34,486 nucleotides of DNA from assembly GCA_947303145.1 (NCBI GenBank), contig CAMYXB010000002.1, positions 1 through 34,486 of the forward strand. The letters run 5' to 3'. A program made the position numbers and the translations under genes. This stretch comes from an uncultured Clostridia bacterium (GTDB lineage: Bacteria > Bacillota > Clostridia > Christensenellales > UBA1242). Under the pieces are notes generated by a model, which saw nothing but the letters and a program-made list of their open reading frames with translations, searched no databases and was not told the DNA's origin. Shown one piece after another: positions 1 to 7,716 of the stretch. Positions within the stretch are counted from its first letter, which is position 1. Every line of letters starts with the position of its first letter.

Positions 1-495
<495 letters not shown>

Positions 496-631
496 AAGTC
501 AAATCTTGACAGGCAATAATATTTGTGTCAAAACTTGGATTTCGATATCCACTTGCTCTATATAATATGCAGTTGTGATGGAACTAAAAATTTTACTTGA
601 TTATACCAGATAATTCTGTTATAATACCATT
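496..631 (+). other. 23S-5S intergenic spacer
   Basis: A 136-nt AT-rich spacer with no tRNA cloverleaf. A short inverted repeat TCAAG/TCTTGA follows the 23S end and could be a processing stem. The last ~35 nt hold the promoter-like sequence described separately. Confidence 0.7.
597..625 (+). promoter_or_regulatory. candidate promoter for 5S rRNA
   Basis: TTGATT at 597-602, a 17-nt spacer and TATAAT at 620-625. A start 7 nt after the -10 box would fall at 632, which is where the 5S sequence begins. It could alternatively be AT-rich spacer resembling a promoter by chance. Confidence 0.5.
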
Positions 632-747
<116 letters not shown>

Positions 748-756
748 AAATCATTA

Positions 757-782
757 AAGGCACCGCATGAGGTGTCTTTTTT
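757..782 (+). terminator. rrn operon terminator
   Basis: GGCACC-gcatga-GGTGTC hairpin followed by a run of T (776-781). It directly follows the 5S gene. A perfect copy of positions 761-792 recurs at 1094-1125. Confidence 0.85.
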
Positions 783-792
783 GTTGCAATTT
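761..792 (+). repeat. 32-bp direct repeat, copy 1 (5S terminator)
   Basis: Perfectly identical by eye to 1094-1125. Starts CACCGCATGAGGTGTC and runs through the T tract into GTTGCAATTT. Confidence 0.9.
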
Positions 793-1093
793 ATATCGAT
801 AAAACTCGTATGTCCTAATTTCCCGTTAAAAAGGGCTCCCATTATGAATAAAGTGAATAATGGGAAAAAGCGAATAGATGGCGCCGGCTGACACAGTGAC
901 TTTTTGTCAAAAAAAGTCAAGTCAGAAAAGCCATCGTGTGAGCGCAGGACATTGCCATCTCGTCGCTACGTGCTATTGTCTCTCCATGTCAACTTTTCGT
1001 TGCCATATCGCTCGACTTAGCACTAGCTCCTTTTCCCAAAAATTCTTTTTTGAATTTTTGGGAGCCCTGCTTCGCTATCGCTACAACATTTGA

Positions 1094-1125
1094 CACCGCA
1101 TGAGGTGTCTTTTTTGTTGCAATTT
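1094..1125 (+). repeat. 32-bp direct repeat, copy 2 (orphan terminator)
   Basis: Second copy of the rrn terminator, about 330 bp downstream of the first, preceded at 946-959 by a copy of the 5S 3' end. The hairpin GACACC-gcatga-GGTGTC plus T-run is intact, so it could still terminate transcription. Confidence 0.9.
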
Positions 1126-1234
1126 TTAATACAAAATTTTTCGTGCTCTAGATTGTCAGGCATACATGGTTCTTGTTATGAATAAATATGAGTAGGATAT
1201 AGTAAAAATTACTATTTTTTTTCGTTATTAGGTA

Positions 1235-1263
1235 TTGAAATCTTGTATACTTTGTTGTATAAT
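1235..1263 (+). promoter_or_regulatory. promoter for the 1296-2471 gene
   Basis: TTGAAA at 1235-1240, 17-nt spacer, TATAAT at 1258-1263; close to the sigma-A consensus. The predicted start is about 25 nt before the ATG. Confidence 0.7.
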
Positions 1264-1295
1264 CTTAACAATTATGTATTTGAGGAGAAAAAAAT

Positions 1296-2471
1296 ATGTT
1301 AAATTATGAAAACATTTCAGAAATAGAAAAGAAACATTTGGGAGATTTGTCTTGTGGCATTTTGATTAAAAAAGTTTACAGGGGCCTTAGGTGTGCGTCT
1401 TTTGTTGTAGTAATGAGTGTCGTTGGCTTGTCTGCAATCAATGGTATAGACATCATCAATGCAAACAATAATACAAACAAGATTGTTGACTTGTATAATG
1501 CAGGGAAAATGGACGAAAGTGAAAATGCTCTTGAAGACATGGCTAGATACATACGTAGTAATGACGAGAAGGCTGCTTTTAGTCAGATGTCTACTGGTGA
1601 GAAACTTGAGTATATACAGGACCTTATTTCCAATAGGGTCAAAAAAGAACTGATAGGCGCTTCGCTGGCAATAGTCAGTTCACTCGCTCTTGCTATTTTG
1701 TCAAAATTGTCAGAAAAAGATTTAGAAAAAATTGATGAAGATATTGACAAAGAAATCATTTCCATCTATGAAGATGAAAAATGTAGTCCAGAATTTAAGA
1801 GACTATTTATGCAAAATGATGCAGAAAGAGTGTTAAAATATATCAATATGGAAAAGAGATATCTTAAGACAAGAGAAAAGAAAGTCCGAGCCACCGCTAT
1901 AGAAGAAAAATATCTTCCATATGGAGACTACTATTTAGGCTATAAAAAGGGACAAAGTGACTTCTACAGCCGTTGCAACTTCGGCAGTGGCAATATCTAC
2001 GAAAAGGCTATGTTTTATTTTGGTAAAGGGCTTTCCCCAGAAAAAATTGACAAAAAACTCGCCGAAGTGTCATACAAGAGAGGGTTCTTTCGCTCTGCAG
2101 GGCTCTATGTAGCCAATACATTTGCGCTGGGCAAAGAACTTTCCCCAGAGGAGCAAGAGATTTTCTCTAATATGGAAAATCTAAGCCTCGATAATGTCAT
2201 GAATATAGACAAATATAGCGCCAGCGAGGTGAAAGATAGAGCAGAGTTCTGGTATGGCTATGTAGAAGGCTTCAAAAGTGAAATCAATAGCCCATTCTCT
2301 TCCATGGACTACGACTTGCATGAACTCAGCCAAGAGGTGAGAGACCTTATATCAGAGAAGTTGGACACCAATAGTTATAAAAATGCATTCCTAAACGGCG
2401 TCCTAGATGGAATATTTGACTTAACTGAAAGAGTTGAAAAGAAGCAAGCCACAAAAGAGCAAACTATATAA
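1296..2471 (+). CDS. hypothetical two-TM membrane protein
   Basis: 391 aa; I do not recognise the family. The ATG follows GAGGAG (1282-1287) at good spacing and a consensus promoter lies just upstream. Two hydrophobic segments, at about residues 33-53 and 118-137, flank a hydrophilic loop of about 65 residues. The remaining ~250 residues are charged. The C-terminal part holds a loosely recurring motif of aromatic residues and glycines (YLGYKKGQSDFY, YKRGFFRSAG, YGYVEGFKSE, FLNGVLDGIFD), suggesting diverged helical repeats. Likely topology (inferred): both termini cytoplasmic, short outer loop. It is monocistronic, between the rrn end and a bidirectional terminator. A regulatory or accessory role is possible but nothing in the sequence shows one. 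Confidence 0.85.
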   Translation: MLNYENISEIEKKHLGDLSCGILIKKVYRGLRCASFVVVMSVVGLSAINGIDIINANNNTNKIVDLYNAGKMDESENALEDMARYIRSNDEKAAFSQMSTGEKLEYIQDLISNRVKKELIGASLAIVSSLALAILSKLSEKDLEKIDEDIDKEIISIYEDEKCSPEFKRLFMQNDAERVLKYINMEKRYLKTREKKVRATAIEEKYLPYGDYYLGYKKGQSDFYSRCNFGSGNIYEKAMFYFGKGLSPEKIDKKLAEVSYKRGFFRSAGLYVANTFALGKELSPEEQEIFSNMENLSLDNVMNIDKYSASEVKDRAEFWYGYVEGFKSEINSPFSSMDYDLHELSQEVRDLISEKLDTNSYKNAFLNGVLDGIFDLTERVEKKQATKEQTI

Positions 2472-2479
2472 TTTCTATA

Positions 2480-2515
2480 AAAAATTATACATCAGTAGGT
2501 GTATAATTTTTTTAT
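2480..2515. terminator. bidirectional terminator
   Basis: AAAAATTATACA/TGTATAATTTTT stem with loop TCAGTAGG (2480-2511), T tracts on both strands. It ends the 1296-2471 gene and can also stop minus-strand transcription coming from 4043. Confidence 0.8.
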
Positions 2516-2609
2516 AGATAGTATCGTAGTTGTTTTTATTAATCGTTGTTAAACCTAGCAATAACACTCAATAGATGTATTGTTAAATTAGATTTCGCTA
2601 TCTATGTAT

Positions 2610-2945
2610 CTATGACACAATATCAAAATCAATTACAATACTTGCATCTGCATGTAGTGAAATCCAAAGAGCATCCGAATAAAAATCACCACTAAAAACA
2701 TCATATTCTGTGCAATTTATTGAGAGATAGCCATCATAATAATATCCATCGGCTACTATTGTTTCAATGTAAAGGAAATTTTCTTCTTCTGTTTTTGGAA
2801 CGTTAAAGTTCATAGAACCGGATGGTGAGTTGAAGCTTCCTAATAGATTGCCTCCTTCATTGTCATAAACATTCAAACTTACAAAAAATTGACTATTTTG
2901 CACACTTCCAAATGATATTGTTACGTTATAGTAATTAGAAGCAAC
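2610..2945 (-). pseudogene. 3' part of split secreted protein (after in-frame TAA)
   Basis: This 111-codon stretch runs in exactly the same frame as the upstream minus-strand gene, separated from it only by the TAA at 2948-2946. It begins VASNYYNVTISFGSVQNS and ends at TAG (2612-2610). The sequence is beta-rich (alternating hydrophobic residues, many Tyr, Ser, Asp), like a C-terminal beta-sandwich module of a surface protein. A GTG at 2903 could be read as a start, but its only purine-rich stretch (GGAAG) ends 2 nt before it, too close for a ribosome binding site. It is best read as the former C-terminal domain, now untranslated or reached only by readthrough. Confidence 0.7.
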
Positions 2946-4043
2946 TTATTCCAACGAATATACTCTCTTTACTATTCCATTTGTAACAGTCTCAGACATA
3001 TAAGGAGTTTCATAATTATTTTTTCTCACAATTCCATAATAACCTTCTTCCTCAGGGAAATAAATGATAAAAGTTCCACCACTCATTACGACATTACCAC
3101 AAAAATCTCCCGAACTATGTACAGTGACACTACCACCCGAAACCACTATTGATGGGTTTCCTTCTTCGAATGTTGTATTTTGAATCTCAGTTGTGCCACC
3201 ATTTATATACACAGTATCTGCAATAGTGCAATTATTGATGGTCACACTGCCACTATTGATGGTTATGCTTCCATCAATAGCATGACCTTGTCCGTTGATA
3301 GTGACGGTGGCGCCGTTGGTGATAATAATATCAGACTCTATATCTTCTGTCATATTCAGAACAGTGTTAGTAGAAATTTCTGGGTCAAAAGTAGTTGCTG
3401 TATTTTCCACACTCCACGTTAGGCCGTTGGTGGTGTCGGAATTGTAGTTGCTGTTTAGATAAGCGTTGGTTATTTCTACAAGCACATAGAAGTATTTGGT
3501 CTGTTGTGCACTAATATATACATTAGTAGGAGCAGAGGAGGAATTTACACTGGATTTGAATTCATTGAGTTCAGATACAGTAGGGGTGGAACCTGCACAA
3601 TATTTGGTGGGAGATGCTAGATACTTCACTGTGACATTGCTAGTTGATGTAGTCCCGTCTGTAAGGCTGACCTTGATGCAATATCCGCCCGCACTGGCAT
3701 TGTTGGTGAAAGCATAGGTAAATAAGACATATTGCTTGTTTACTGTGAGGTTAATATTTGATGTGGCAGAGAGTGTCTTGACAGATGTGTTGCTTGCTGG
3801 GGTGAATGTGACACTGGTGGCATTGTTGTTGGAAGTGTCCACCAAGTCTACCTTAGCACCAGTATCCTGCAATTGATAGAATGCACTGGCAGTGAAGGAC
3901 ACATTGTCTGCGATATAAGTGACGTTTAGCGTCCCTCTTACAGTTTGACTGGTGGCGGAAAGCCCAAAAAAGATGCTTGAAATTATAAATAATACAATAG
4001 AGCTAACCGAGATTATAGATGTAAATAAATTGTTTTTCTTCAT
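2946..4043 (-). CDS. secreted/surface beta-repeat protein, truncated by ochre stop
   Basis: 365 aa. An N-terminal signal or anchor segment (about residues 8-30, ending FGLSATS) is followed by a beta-rich region that begins GTLNVTYIADNVSFTA, reminiscent of TasA/camelysin-like secreted proteins (weak, inferred). Residues ~240-335 alternate short hydrophobic strands with Gly/Asn turns (VTINGQGHAIDG, ITINSGSVTINN, VVMSGGTFIIYF), as in right-handed beta-helices of adhesins. The ATG follows AAAAGGAA at proper spacing. The frame ends at TAA (2948-2946) but continues open for 111 codons, so the original protein was probably ~475 aa. A divergent XRE gene lies across a 95-bp control region with palindromes overlapping this gene's promoter, so repression by that regulator is likely. 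Confidence 0.75.
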   Translation of the reverse strand: MKKNNLFTSIISVSSIVLFIISSIFFGLSATSQTVRGTLNVTYIADNVSFTASAFYQLQDTGAKVDLVDTSNNNATSVTFTPASNTSVKTLSATSNINLTVNKQYVLFTYAFTNNASAGGYCIKVSLTDGTTSTSNVTVKYLASPTKYCAGSTPTVSELNEFKSSVNSSSAPTNVYISAQQTKYFYVLVEITNAYLNSNYNSDTTNGLTWSVENTATTFDPEISTNTVLNMTEDIESDIIITNGATVTINGQGHAIDGSITINSGSVTINNCTIADTVYINGGTTEIQNTTFEEGNPSIVVSGGSVTVHSSGDFCGNVVMSGGTFIIYFPEEEGYYGIVRKNNYETPYMSETVTNGIVKRVYSLE

Positions 4044-4076
4044 AATTTTATTCCTTTTATTATAGTAATTATCAAC

Positions 4077-4105
4077 ATTTTACATCATAAAGTGATGTAT
4101 GTCAA
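4077..4105 (-). promoter_or_regulatory. promoter of the secreted-protein gene (minus strand)
   Basis: On the minus strand: TTGACA (complement of 4100-4105), 17-nt spacer, TAAAAT (complement of 4077-4082). The spacer is almost entirely the palindrome at 4081-4099. Same arrangement as at 17115-17143. Confidence 0.8.
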
Positions 4106-4127
4106 ATATTTTACACCACTTTATGAT
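4081..4127. promoter_or_regulatory. operator pair, module 1
   Basis: TACATCA/TGATGTA inverted repeat at 4081-4099 lies between the minus-strand -10 and -35 boxes. ATCATAAAGTG (4084-4094) is repeated in inverted orientation as CACTTTATGAT (4117-4127), next to the XRE start and overlapping its likely -10 TATGAT (4122-4127). The 17-bp core TGTATGTCAAATATTTT (4096-4112) between the palindromes is identical to 17134-17150. Binding by the adjacent XRE protein is inferred. Confidence 0.65.
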
Positions 4128-4138
4128 ATATTTTTATT

Positions 4139-4351
4139 GTGGATATTGCAAAAAAAGTTGGTGGGAATATTAAGGAGCTCAGAAAACTGAGAGGTCTCAC
4201 CCAGAAGGAGATGGCGGGATACCTCAATATGACTCAACAGCAGTATAGTAGATTTGAAAACGGGGTGTTTGAATTAAATTATTCCCAAATCCTCGAAATC
4301 TGCAGGCTACTTAGAACTACGCCTAACGATGTCTACGACTACTATTGCTAA
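4139..4351 (+). CDS. XRE-family single-domain HTH regulator, module 1
   Basis: 70 aa, essentially only a Cro/C1-type helix-turn-helix (residues ~8-62: NIKELRKLRGLTQKEMAG, then TQQQYSRFENG as the likely recognition helix, then YSQILEICRLLR). GTG start with no Shine-Dalgarno; a -10-like TATGAT at 4122-4127 would put the transcript start within about 5 nt of the GTG, so the mRNA may be leaderless. It is divergent from the secreted-protein gene at 2946-4043 and most likely represses both promoters through the palindromes between them. It has no effector domain, so any signal must act on this domain, on its level, or through a partner. It pairs structurally with the 17181-17381 regulator. Confidence 0.88.
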   Translation: MDIAKKVGGNIKELRKLRGLTQKEMAGYLNMTQQQYSRFENGVFELNYSQILEICRLLRTTPNDVYDYYC

Positions 4352-4384
4352 AAAAGAGGACATAAAGTAGTCGTCTTTTTTTTT
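4335..4384 (+). terminator. terminator overlapping the XRE gene end
   Basis: ACGACTACT at 4335-4343, inside the last codons of the XRE gene, pairs with AGTAGTCGT at 4366-4374, followed by a run of T from 4376. The stem therefore includes coding sequence. Confidence 0.7.
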
Positions 4385-4523
4385 GTAAAAACAATTTTTG
4401 TATATTATTTAATAAAAACATATTGAAATAAAGGCGATACTGGTGGGGAAACTGCCATGTAATGAAAAAATCTTTAATTATAGGACAAATTTTCTGTTTT
4501 ATTTTCTTTTGGGTGAATAGTGC
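4385..4523. other. AT-rich intergenic DNA
   Basis: No gene seen. A minus-strand open frame at 4323-4529 lacks a plausible start and composition. Only the mscL promoter at its right end is recognisable. Confidence 0.5.
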
Positions 4524-4552
4524 TTGCATTTTTTGTCGAAGAAAATTATAAT
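4524..4552 (+). promoter_or_regulatory. mscL promoter
   Basis: TTGCAT at 4524-4529, 17-nt spacer, TATAAT at 4547-4552. Confidence 0.7.
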
Positions 4553-4582
4553 GGAGATATACATATTGATAGGTAAGGTAAT

Positions 4583-5200
4583 ATGAGAAAGTTTTTCAAA
4601 GAATTTAAGGAATTTATATCTAGAGGTAATGTGCTAGACCTAGCGGTGGCTGTTATAATAGGTGGAGCGTTCTCTGCCATTGTCACAGCACTCACGAACA
4701 AGATTATCATGCCGCTGGTCAACTATCTTCTCATGCTGATAGGAGGCAAAGATGGGCTGGAGGGGGCATATACTTTCCTTAGCAAAGTATACACAGACGG
4801 CTCGCTGGATATGGCCAAGAGTATATACATTGATTGGGGAGCATTCATAGCCGCTATATTTAACTTCCTCATTATAGCACTCACATTGTTCACTATTATC
4901 AAGACATTCAATTATTACAAGAAGAAGATGGCTGTTATCAATTCCAAAGTGCTCACCCTCACCAAAAAGGAAAAGAGGGAGGAACTTATCTCTATGCACA
5001 AAGAGGCGAGGGAGCGAGGTGTGTCCTTCAGGACCATTCGCCGTGAGAGAGAGGCTGCTCGTGAGGCAGAGGCCAAGAAAATGGAAGAAGAGAAACAGGC
5101 AGAGGAAGAGAGGAAAAAGCAGGAAGAATATGAGATGGCTCACGAGAGTGAGGCTCTTCTGAGAGAGATTAGAGATATATTGAGGGAGAATAGAAAATAA
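4583..5200 (+). CDS. mscL: large-conductance mechanosensitive channel MscL with long coiled-coil tail
   Basis: 205 aa. It opens under membrane tension to release solutes on osmotic downshock; a homopentamer in the cytoplasmic membrane. The N-terminal amphipathic helix FKEFISRGNVLDLAVAVIIG and TM1 (about 14-45) match the family, and the second hydrophobic segment is about 85-112. The family is usually 130-150 aa. Here a ~74-residue Lys/Glu/Arg-rich segment (about 113-186) is inserted between TM2 and the usual final helix, which is preserved as ALLREIRDILREN. The insert should lengthen the cytoplasmic coiled-coil bundle. The start follows a weak AGGTAAGG site and a consensus promoter. The next gene begins 62 nt later. 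Confidence 0.92.
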   Translation: MRKFFKEFKEFISRGNVLDLAVAVIIGGAFSAIVTALTNKIIMPLVNYLLMLIGGKDGLEGAYTFLSKVYTDGSLDMAKSIYIDWGAFIAAIFNFLIIALTLFTIIKTFNYYKKKMAVINSKVLTLTKKEKREELISMHKEARERGVSFRTIRREREAAREAEAKKMEEEKQAEEERKKQEEYEMAHESEALLREIRDILRENRK

Positions 5201-5262
5201 TATTTTTCCATTATTTGCAGATGACAATGATAAAATTTGCTATTAGAATTTGAGAGGGAGAC

Positions 5263-5862
5263 ATGACTTTATATCTGTGCATCATCATAGTTGCCACTTT
5301 TCTGCTGGTGCTATTCAATGCGTTGTTTGCAGGACTAGGTGTCAGCGTGTGGGCGATAATAATGTGGTCAGTGCTGGGTGTGGTGCTATCCATAATCTTG
5401 GACGGCATAGTAGTGCTGGCAGTCAGGCTGAGTGGTGAGAGAATAAACATAGACGGCGCCATATTCAAGGAGAGAAAGGGCGAGAGAAGACTGCTGGAAA
5501 GGCTGGGCATAAGGAAATGGAAAGACCTTATACCAGAAATGGGTAAGAAACTCAAGTATTTCGACAAGACGACGGTTGCTAGGGAAGTGAATAGCGAATA
5601 TTTTAGAAAATTTATTCATGAGACTTGCTTGGCGGAGTTAATGCACATATTTTCCCTCATAGTGGCTCCTCTTTTGCTTGTTATACTGCCACTGAAGTAT
5701 CTGCTTAACATATCTCTTCCCATAGTTTTGGTCAATATTTTTCTCAACATTCTACCGATATTGGTGCAACGATACACTAGGCCGAAACTTAGAATAGCAT
5801 ATCTTAGACAACTGAAAAAAGAGCAAAATACTAGAGGAGAGAATACAGATGAAACAATTTGA
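5263..5862 (+). CDS. CrtO-like (glycosyl-diaponeurosporenoate acyltransferase family) membrane protein
   Basis: 199 aa. Four hydrophobic segments (about 3-25, 29-54, 127-148, 150-168). Between them is a conserved-looking cytoplasmic block: RRLLERLGIRKWKDLIPEMG (75-94), then HETCLAELMH (119-128), and after the last TM NILPILVQRYTRPKLR. This arrangement matches what I know of the CrtO acyltransferase-like family, many of whose members in Clostridia have no link to carotenoids; the true substrate is unknown. GAGAGGGAG precedes the ATG. The 3' end overlaps degV by 14 nt, so the two are translationally coupled. Family assignment is from motif memory only. Confidence 0.65.
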   Translation: MTLYLCIIIVATFLLVLFNALFAGLGVSVWAIIMWSVLGVVLSIILDGIVVLAVRLSGERINIDGAIFKERKGERRLLERLGIRKWKDLIPEMGKKLKYFDKTTVAREVNSEYFRKFIHETCLAELMHIFSLIVAPLLLVILPLKYLLNISLPIVLVNIFLNILPILVQRYTRPKLRIAYLRQLKKEQNTRGENTDETI

Positions 5863-6742
5863 AATATCCACAGACAGCACTTGCGACCTATATGCACACG
5901 AATATGAGGAAATGGACATAGCCTTCGCCCCACTGGAATACAACGTCAGCGAGGGGGAGGACCTAGTGGTTGAAAAAGACGATTATAAGGACAAGAGTCA
6001 ATATGTCGCATTTTACAATAGATTGAGGAATGGTGCTATAGCCAAGACTTCCATTCTCAGTGTCCAAGCCCATGTAGATATGTTCACTGCATTGGCACAG
6101 AGGGGTGTGAAGTGCCTACTGCACATCTCGCAGGGATATGGCCTGAGTCCTACGGTGGACAATGCCAATACTGCTATAGAGATGGTCAAAAAGGATTATC
6201 CAGACATAGACTATGTGGCAGTGGAGAGTGACACCACCACAATAGGTGAGGGCATGCTAGTCAAGGCGGCGGTCAAGATGAGAGATAGAGGGGACAGCAG
6301 AGATGATGCCCTTGCAAAAATTAACGAAATTAAACACCATATCCAGCACTTTATCCTCGCTAATGACCTCAAGTTCCTCGCAAGAGGCGGGAGAATAAGC
6401 AAGGCGAGTGCTAGTATAGGCTCATTCTTGCAGGTTAAGCCTATTATAGAATTTGGCAGAGATGGAAAACTAAAAGTGTGTAGAAAGGAGATTGGGCTCA
6501 AAAAAGCCCTCTCGTCCATAGTAAATGATTTTGCTAGTTTTACTATGTGTGAGGAATTTCCTTTCATCGAGATAGTTCACACAGACAATGAGCCCCTTGC
6601 TCTTGAATTGCAAGCGAGGTTTAAGGAAAAATATGGCATTGAGCCAGAGATAAGGATAATGGGACCCATCATTGGTGCCCATGTAGGCCCCGGCTCTGTG
6701 GCTTATGGATTTATTAGCAACGAAGAGAGGCCTTTCGCATAG
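5849..6742 (+). CDS. DegV family fatty-acid-binding protein (FakB-like)
   Basis: 297 aa, usual DegV length. DegV/FakB proteins hold a fatty acid while the kinase FakA phosphorylates it, feeding acyl-phosphate to phospholipid synthesis. Seen: N-terminal STDSTCD (7-13), KTSILS (about 66-71), a Ser-containing loop ISQGYGLSPT, and the hallmark LARGGRISKASA (about 178-189) followed by PIIEFGRDGKL. No FakA is in the window. It overlaps the CrtO-like gene by 14 nt and its TAG overlaps the GTG of the next gene by 1 nt, so the three form one operon. GAGGAG lies about 10 nt before the ATG. Which fatty acid it binds cannot be told. Confidence 0.93.
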   Translation: MKQFEISTDSTCDLYAHEYEEMDIAFAPLEYNVSEGEDLVVEKDDYKDKSQYVAFYNRLRNGAIAKTSILSVQAHVDMFTALAQRGVKCLLHISQGYGLSPTVDNANTAIEMVKKDYPDIDYVAVESDTTTIGEGMLVKAAVKMRDRGDSRDDALAKINEIKHHIQHFILANDLKFLARGGRISKASASIGSFLQVKPIIEFGRDGKLKVCRKEIGLKKALSSIVNDFASFTMCEEFPFIEIVHTDNEPLALELQARFKEKYGIEPEIRIMGPIIGAHVGPGSVAYGFISNEERPFA

Positions 6743-7608
6743 TGGCTTGCTTTGATTGTCCTAGAATGTGTAAGGCAGGATCCTTTTGTGGCAAAGAGGA
6801 AGGCAAAGTTCGCATAGCCAAGGTTATGCGACATTTTTTTGAGGAGCCCATCATCTGTGAGGAGAAAAGAGGTTGCGGAGCCATATTTTTCTCCTATTGC
6901 TCCTTAAGATGTGCTTATTGCCAAAATTATCCCATATCTCATGAAGGAAGAGGAATAGATTATGACAACGCTGGTCTAAAAAAACTGATGCAAACTGTGG
7001 CAGGTAGCGATGTCACATCGCTAGACCTTGTCACGCCCACTCATTACACATCAGTTTTATTGGACGTTTTTAGCGATTTTCACTCACCAGTCCCAGTGGT
7101 GTGGAATACCAGTGGATATGAGAGGAGCGAAAATATAGAGAAATTGTCAAAATTTGTTGACATATTTTTATTCGATTTCAAATATTGTGATAACAATCTC
7201 TCTATCAAATATTCCAAGGCGACAGATTATTTTGACAAATGTATGTCCGCTCTTAAGGCCGCTAGAAGATGTATCCCAGAGGATATTATAGAAAATGGTG
7301 TTATGAAGAAAGGTATCATTGTTCGTCATTTAGTCCTGCCAGGGCATATAGACGACTCTGTGAAAATATTCGAGAAGATAAAGGAAGAATTAGGCACAGA
7401 TTTGTTCGTCAGTGTGATGTCGCAATTTTCACCCTGCTACAAGGCAGTGGAGTGCGGGCTAGATAGACCTCTTTTGCCTTTGGAATATAAAAAAGTAAAG
7501 GCGGCCATCAATCGCATGGGATTTGACAAAGGATTCTTCCAAGAAACTTCCAGCGCCAGCCTAGATTACACTCCAGATTTTGACATTTCAAAGCACATTG
7601 AATTGTAA
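6742..7608 (+). CDS. PflX-like radical SAM protein (putative glycyl-radical-enzyme activase family)
   Basis: 288 aa. The radical SAM cluster motif is C53-x3-C57-x2-C60 (CSLRCAYCQN), preceded by an N-terminal Cys-rich segment with C3, C6, C10 and C16 (CFDCPRMCKAGSFCG), and followed by the family order EEPIICEEKRGCGAIFFSYC. This is the PflX/YgiQ-like branch annotated as putative pyruvate formate-lyase activating enzyme; its real substrate is not established. The GTG start overlaps the degV stop (TAGTG). GAAGAGAGG lies about 11 nt upstream, inside degV. No glycyl radical enzyme is present in the window, so the partner is unknown. The third gene of the acyltransferase-degV operon. Confidence 0.85.
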   Translation: MACFDCPRMCKAGSFCGKEEGKVRIAKVMRHFFEEPIICEEKRGCGAIFFSYCSLRCAYCQNYPISHEGRGIDYDNAGLKKLMQTVAGSDVTSLDLVTPTHYTSVLLDVFSDFHSPVPVVWNTSGYERSENIEKLSKFVDIFLFDFKYCDNNLSIKYSKATDYFDKCMSALKAARRCIPEDIIENGVMKKGIIVRHLVLPGHIDDSVKIFEKIKEELGTDLFVSVMSQFSPCYKAVECGLDRPLLPLEYKKVKAAINRMGFDKGFFQETSSASLDYTPDFDISKHIEL

Positions 7609-7645
7609 TATATTTGTGCAAAATGACTAAAATAATTTTTTAGTA

Positions 7646-7674
7646 TTGACACATATTCTTTCTTGTGATAGAAT
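7646..7674 (+). promoter_or_regulatory. promoter of the coiled-coil protein gene
   Basis: TTGACA (7646-7651), 17-nt spacer, TAGAAT (7669-7674). Confidence 0.75.
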
Positions 7675-7716
7675 ACGTTTAGAAACCTTAATCAAGTAAA
7701 AAAGAGGAGAAAAGTT

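Larger units (their letters stand above)
750..1295. other. non-coding rrn-flanking region with rearranged repeats
   Basis: No convincing gene. It contains: an inverted copy (810-825) of the 5S segment 725-740; a 14-bp direct copy (946-959) of the 5S 3' end at 734-747; a 32-bp perfect copy (1094-1125) of the terminator at 761-792; and three palindromes: CCCATTAT (838-845)/ATAATGGG (857-864), GACTTTTT (898-905)/AAAAAGTC (911-918) and CCCAAAAATTC (1035-1045)/GAATTTTTGGG (1052-1062). A 71-codon open frame at 878-1093 lies inside these repeats and is not considered a gene. Confidence 0.75.

Noticed and set aside
878..1093. 71-codon plus-strand open frame after the 5S gene
   Set aside because: Spans palindromes and copies of the 5S end; no ribosome binding site; composition not coding.
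761..1125. Two copies of a repeat as a CRISPR array
   Set aside because: Only two copies 333 bp apart, each an intrinsic terminator; no regular spacers.
4640..5227. 195-codon minus-strand open frame
   Set aside because: Antisense shadow of mscL.
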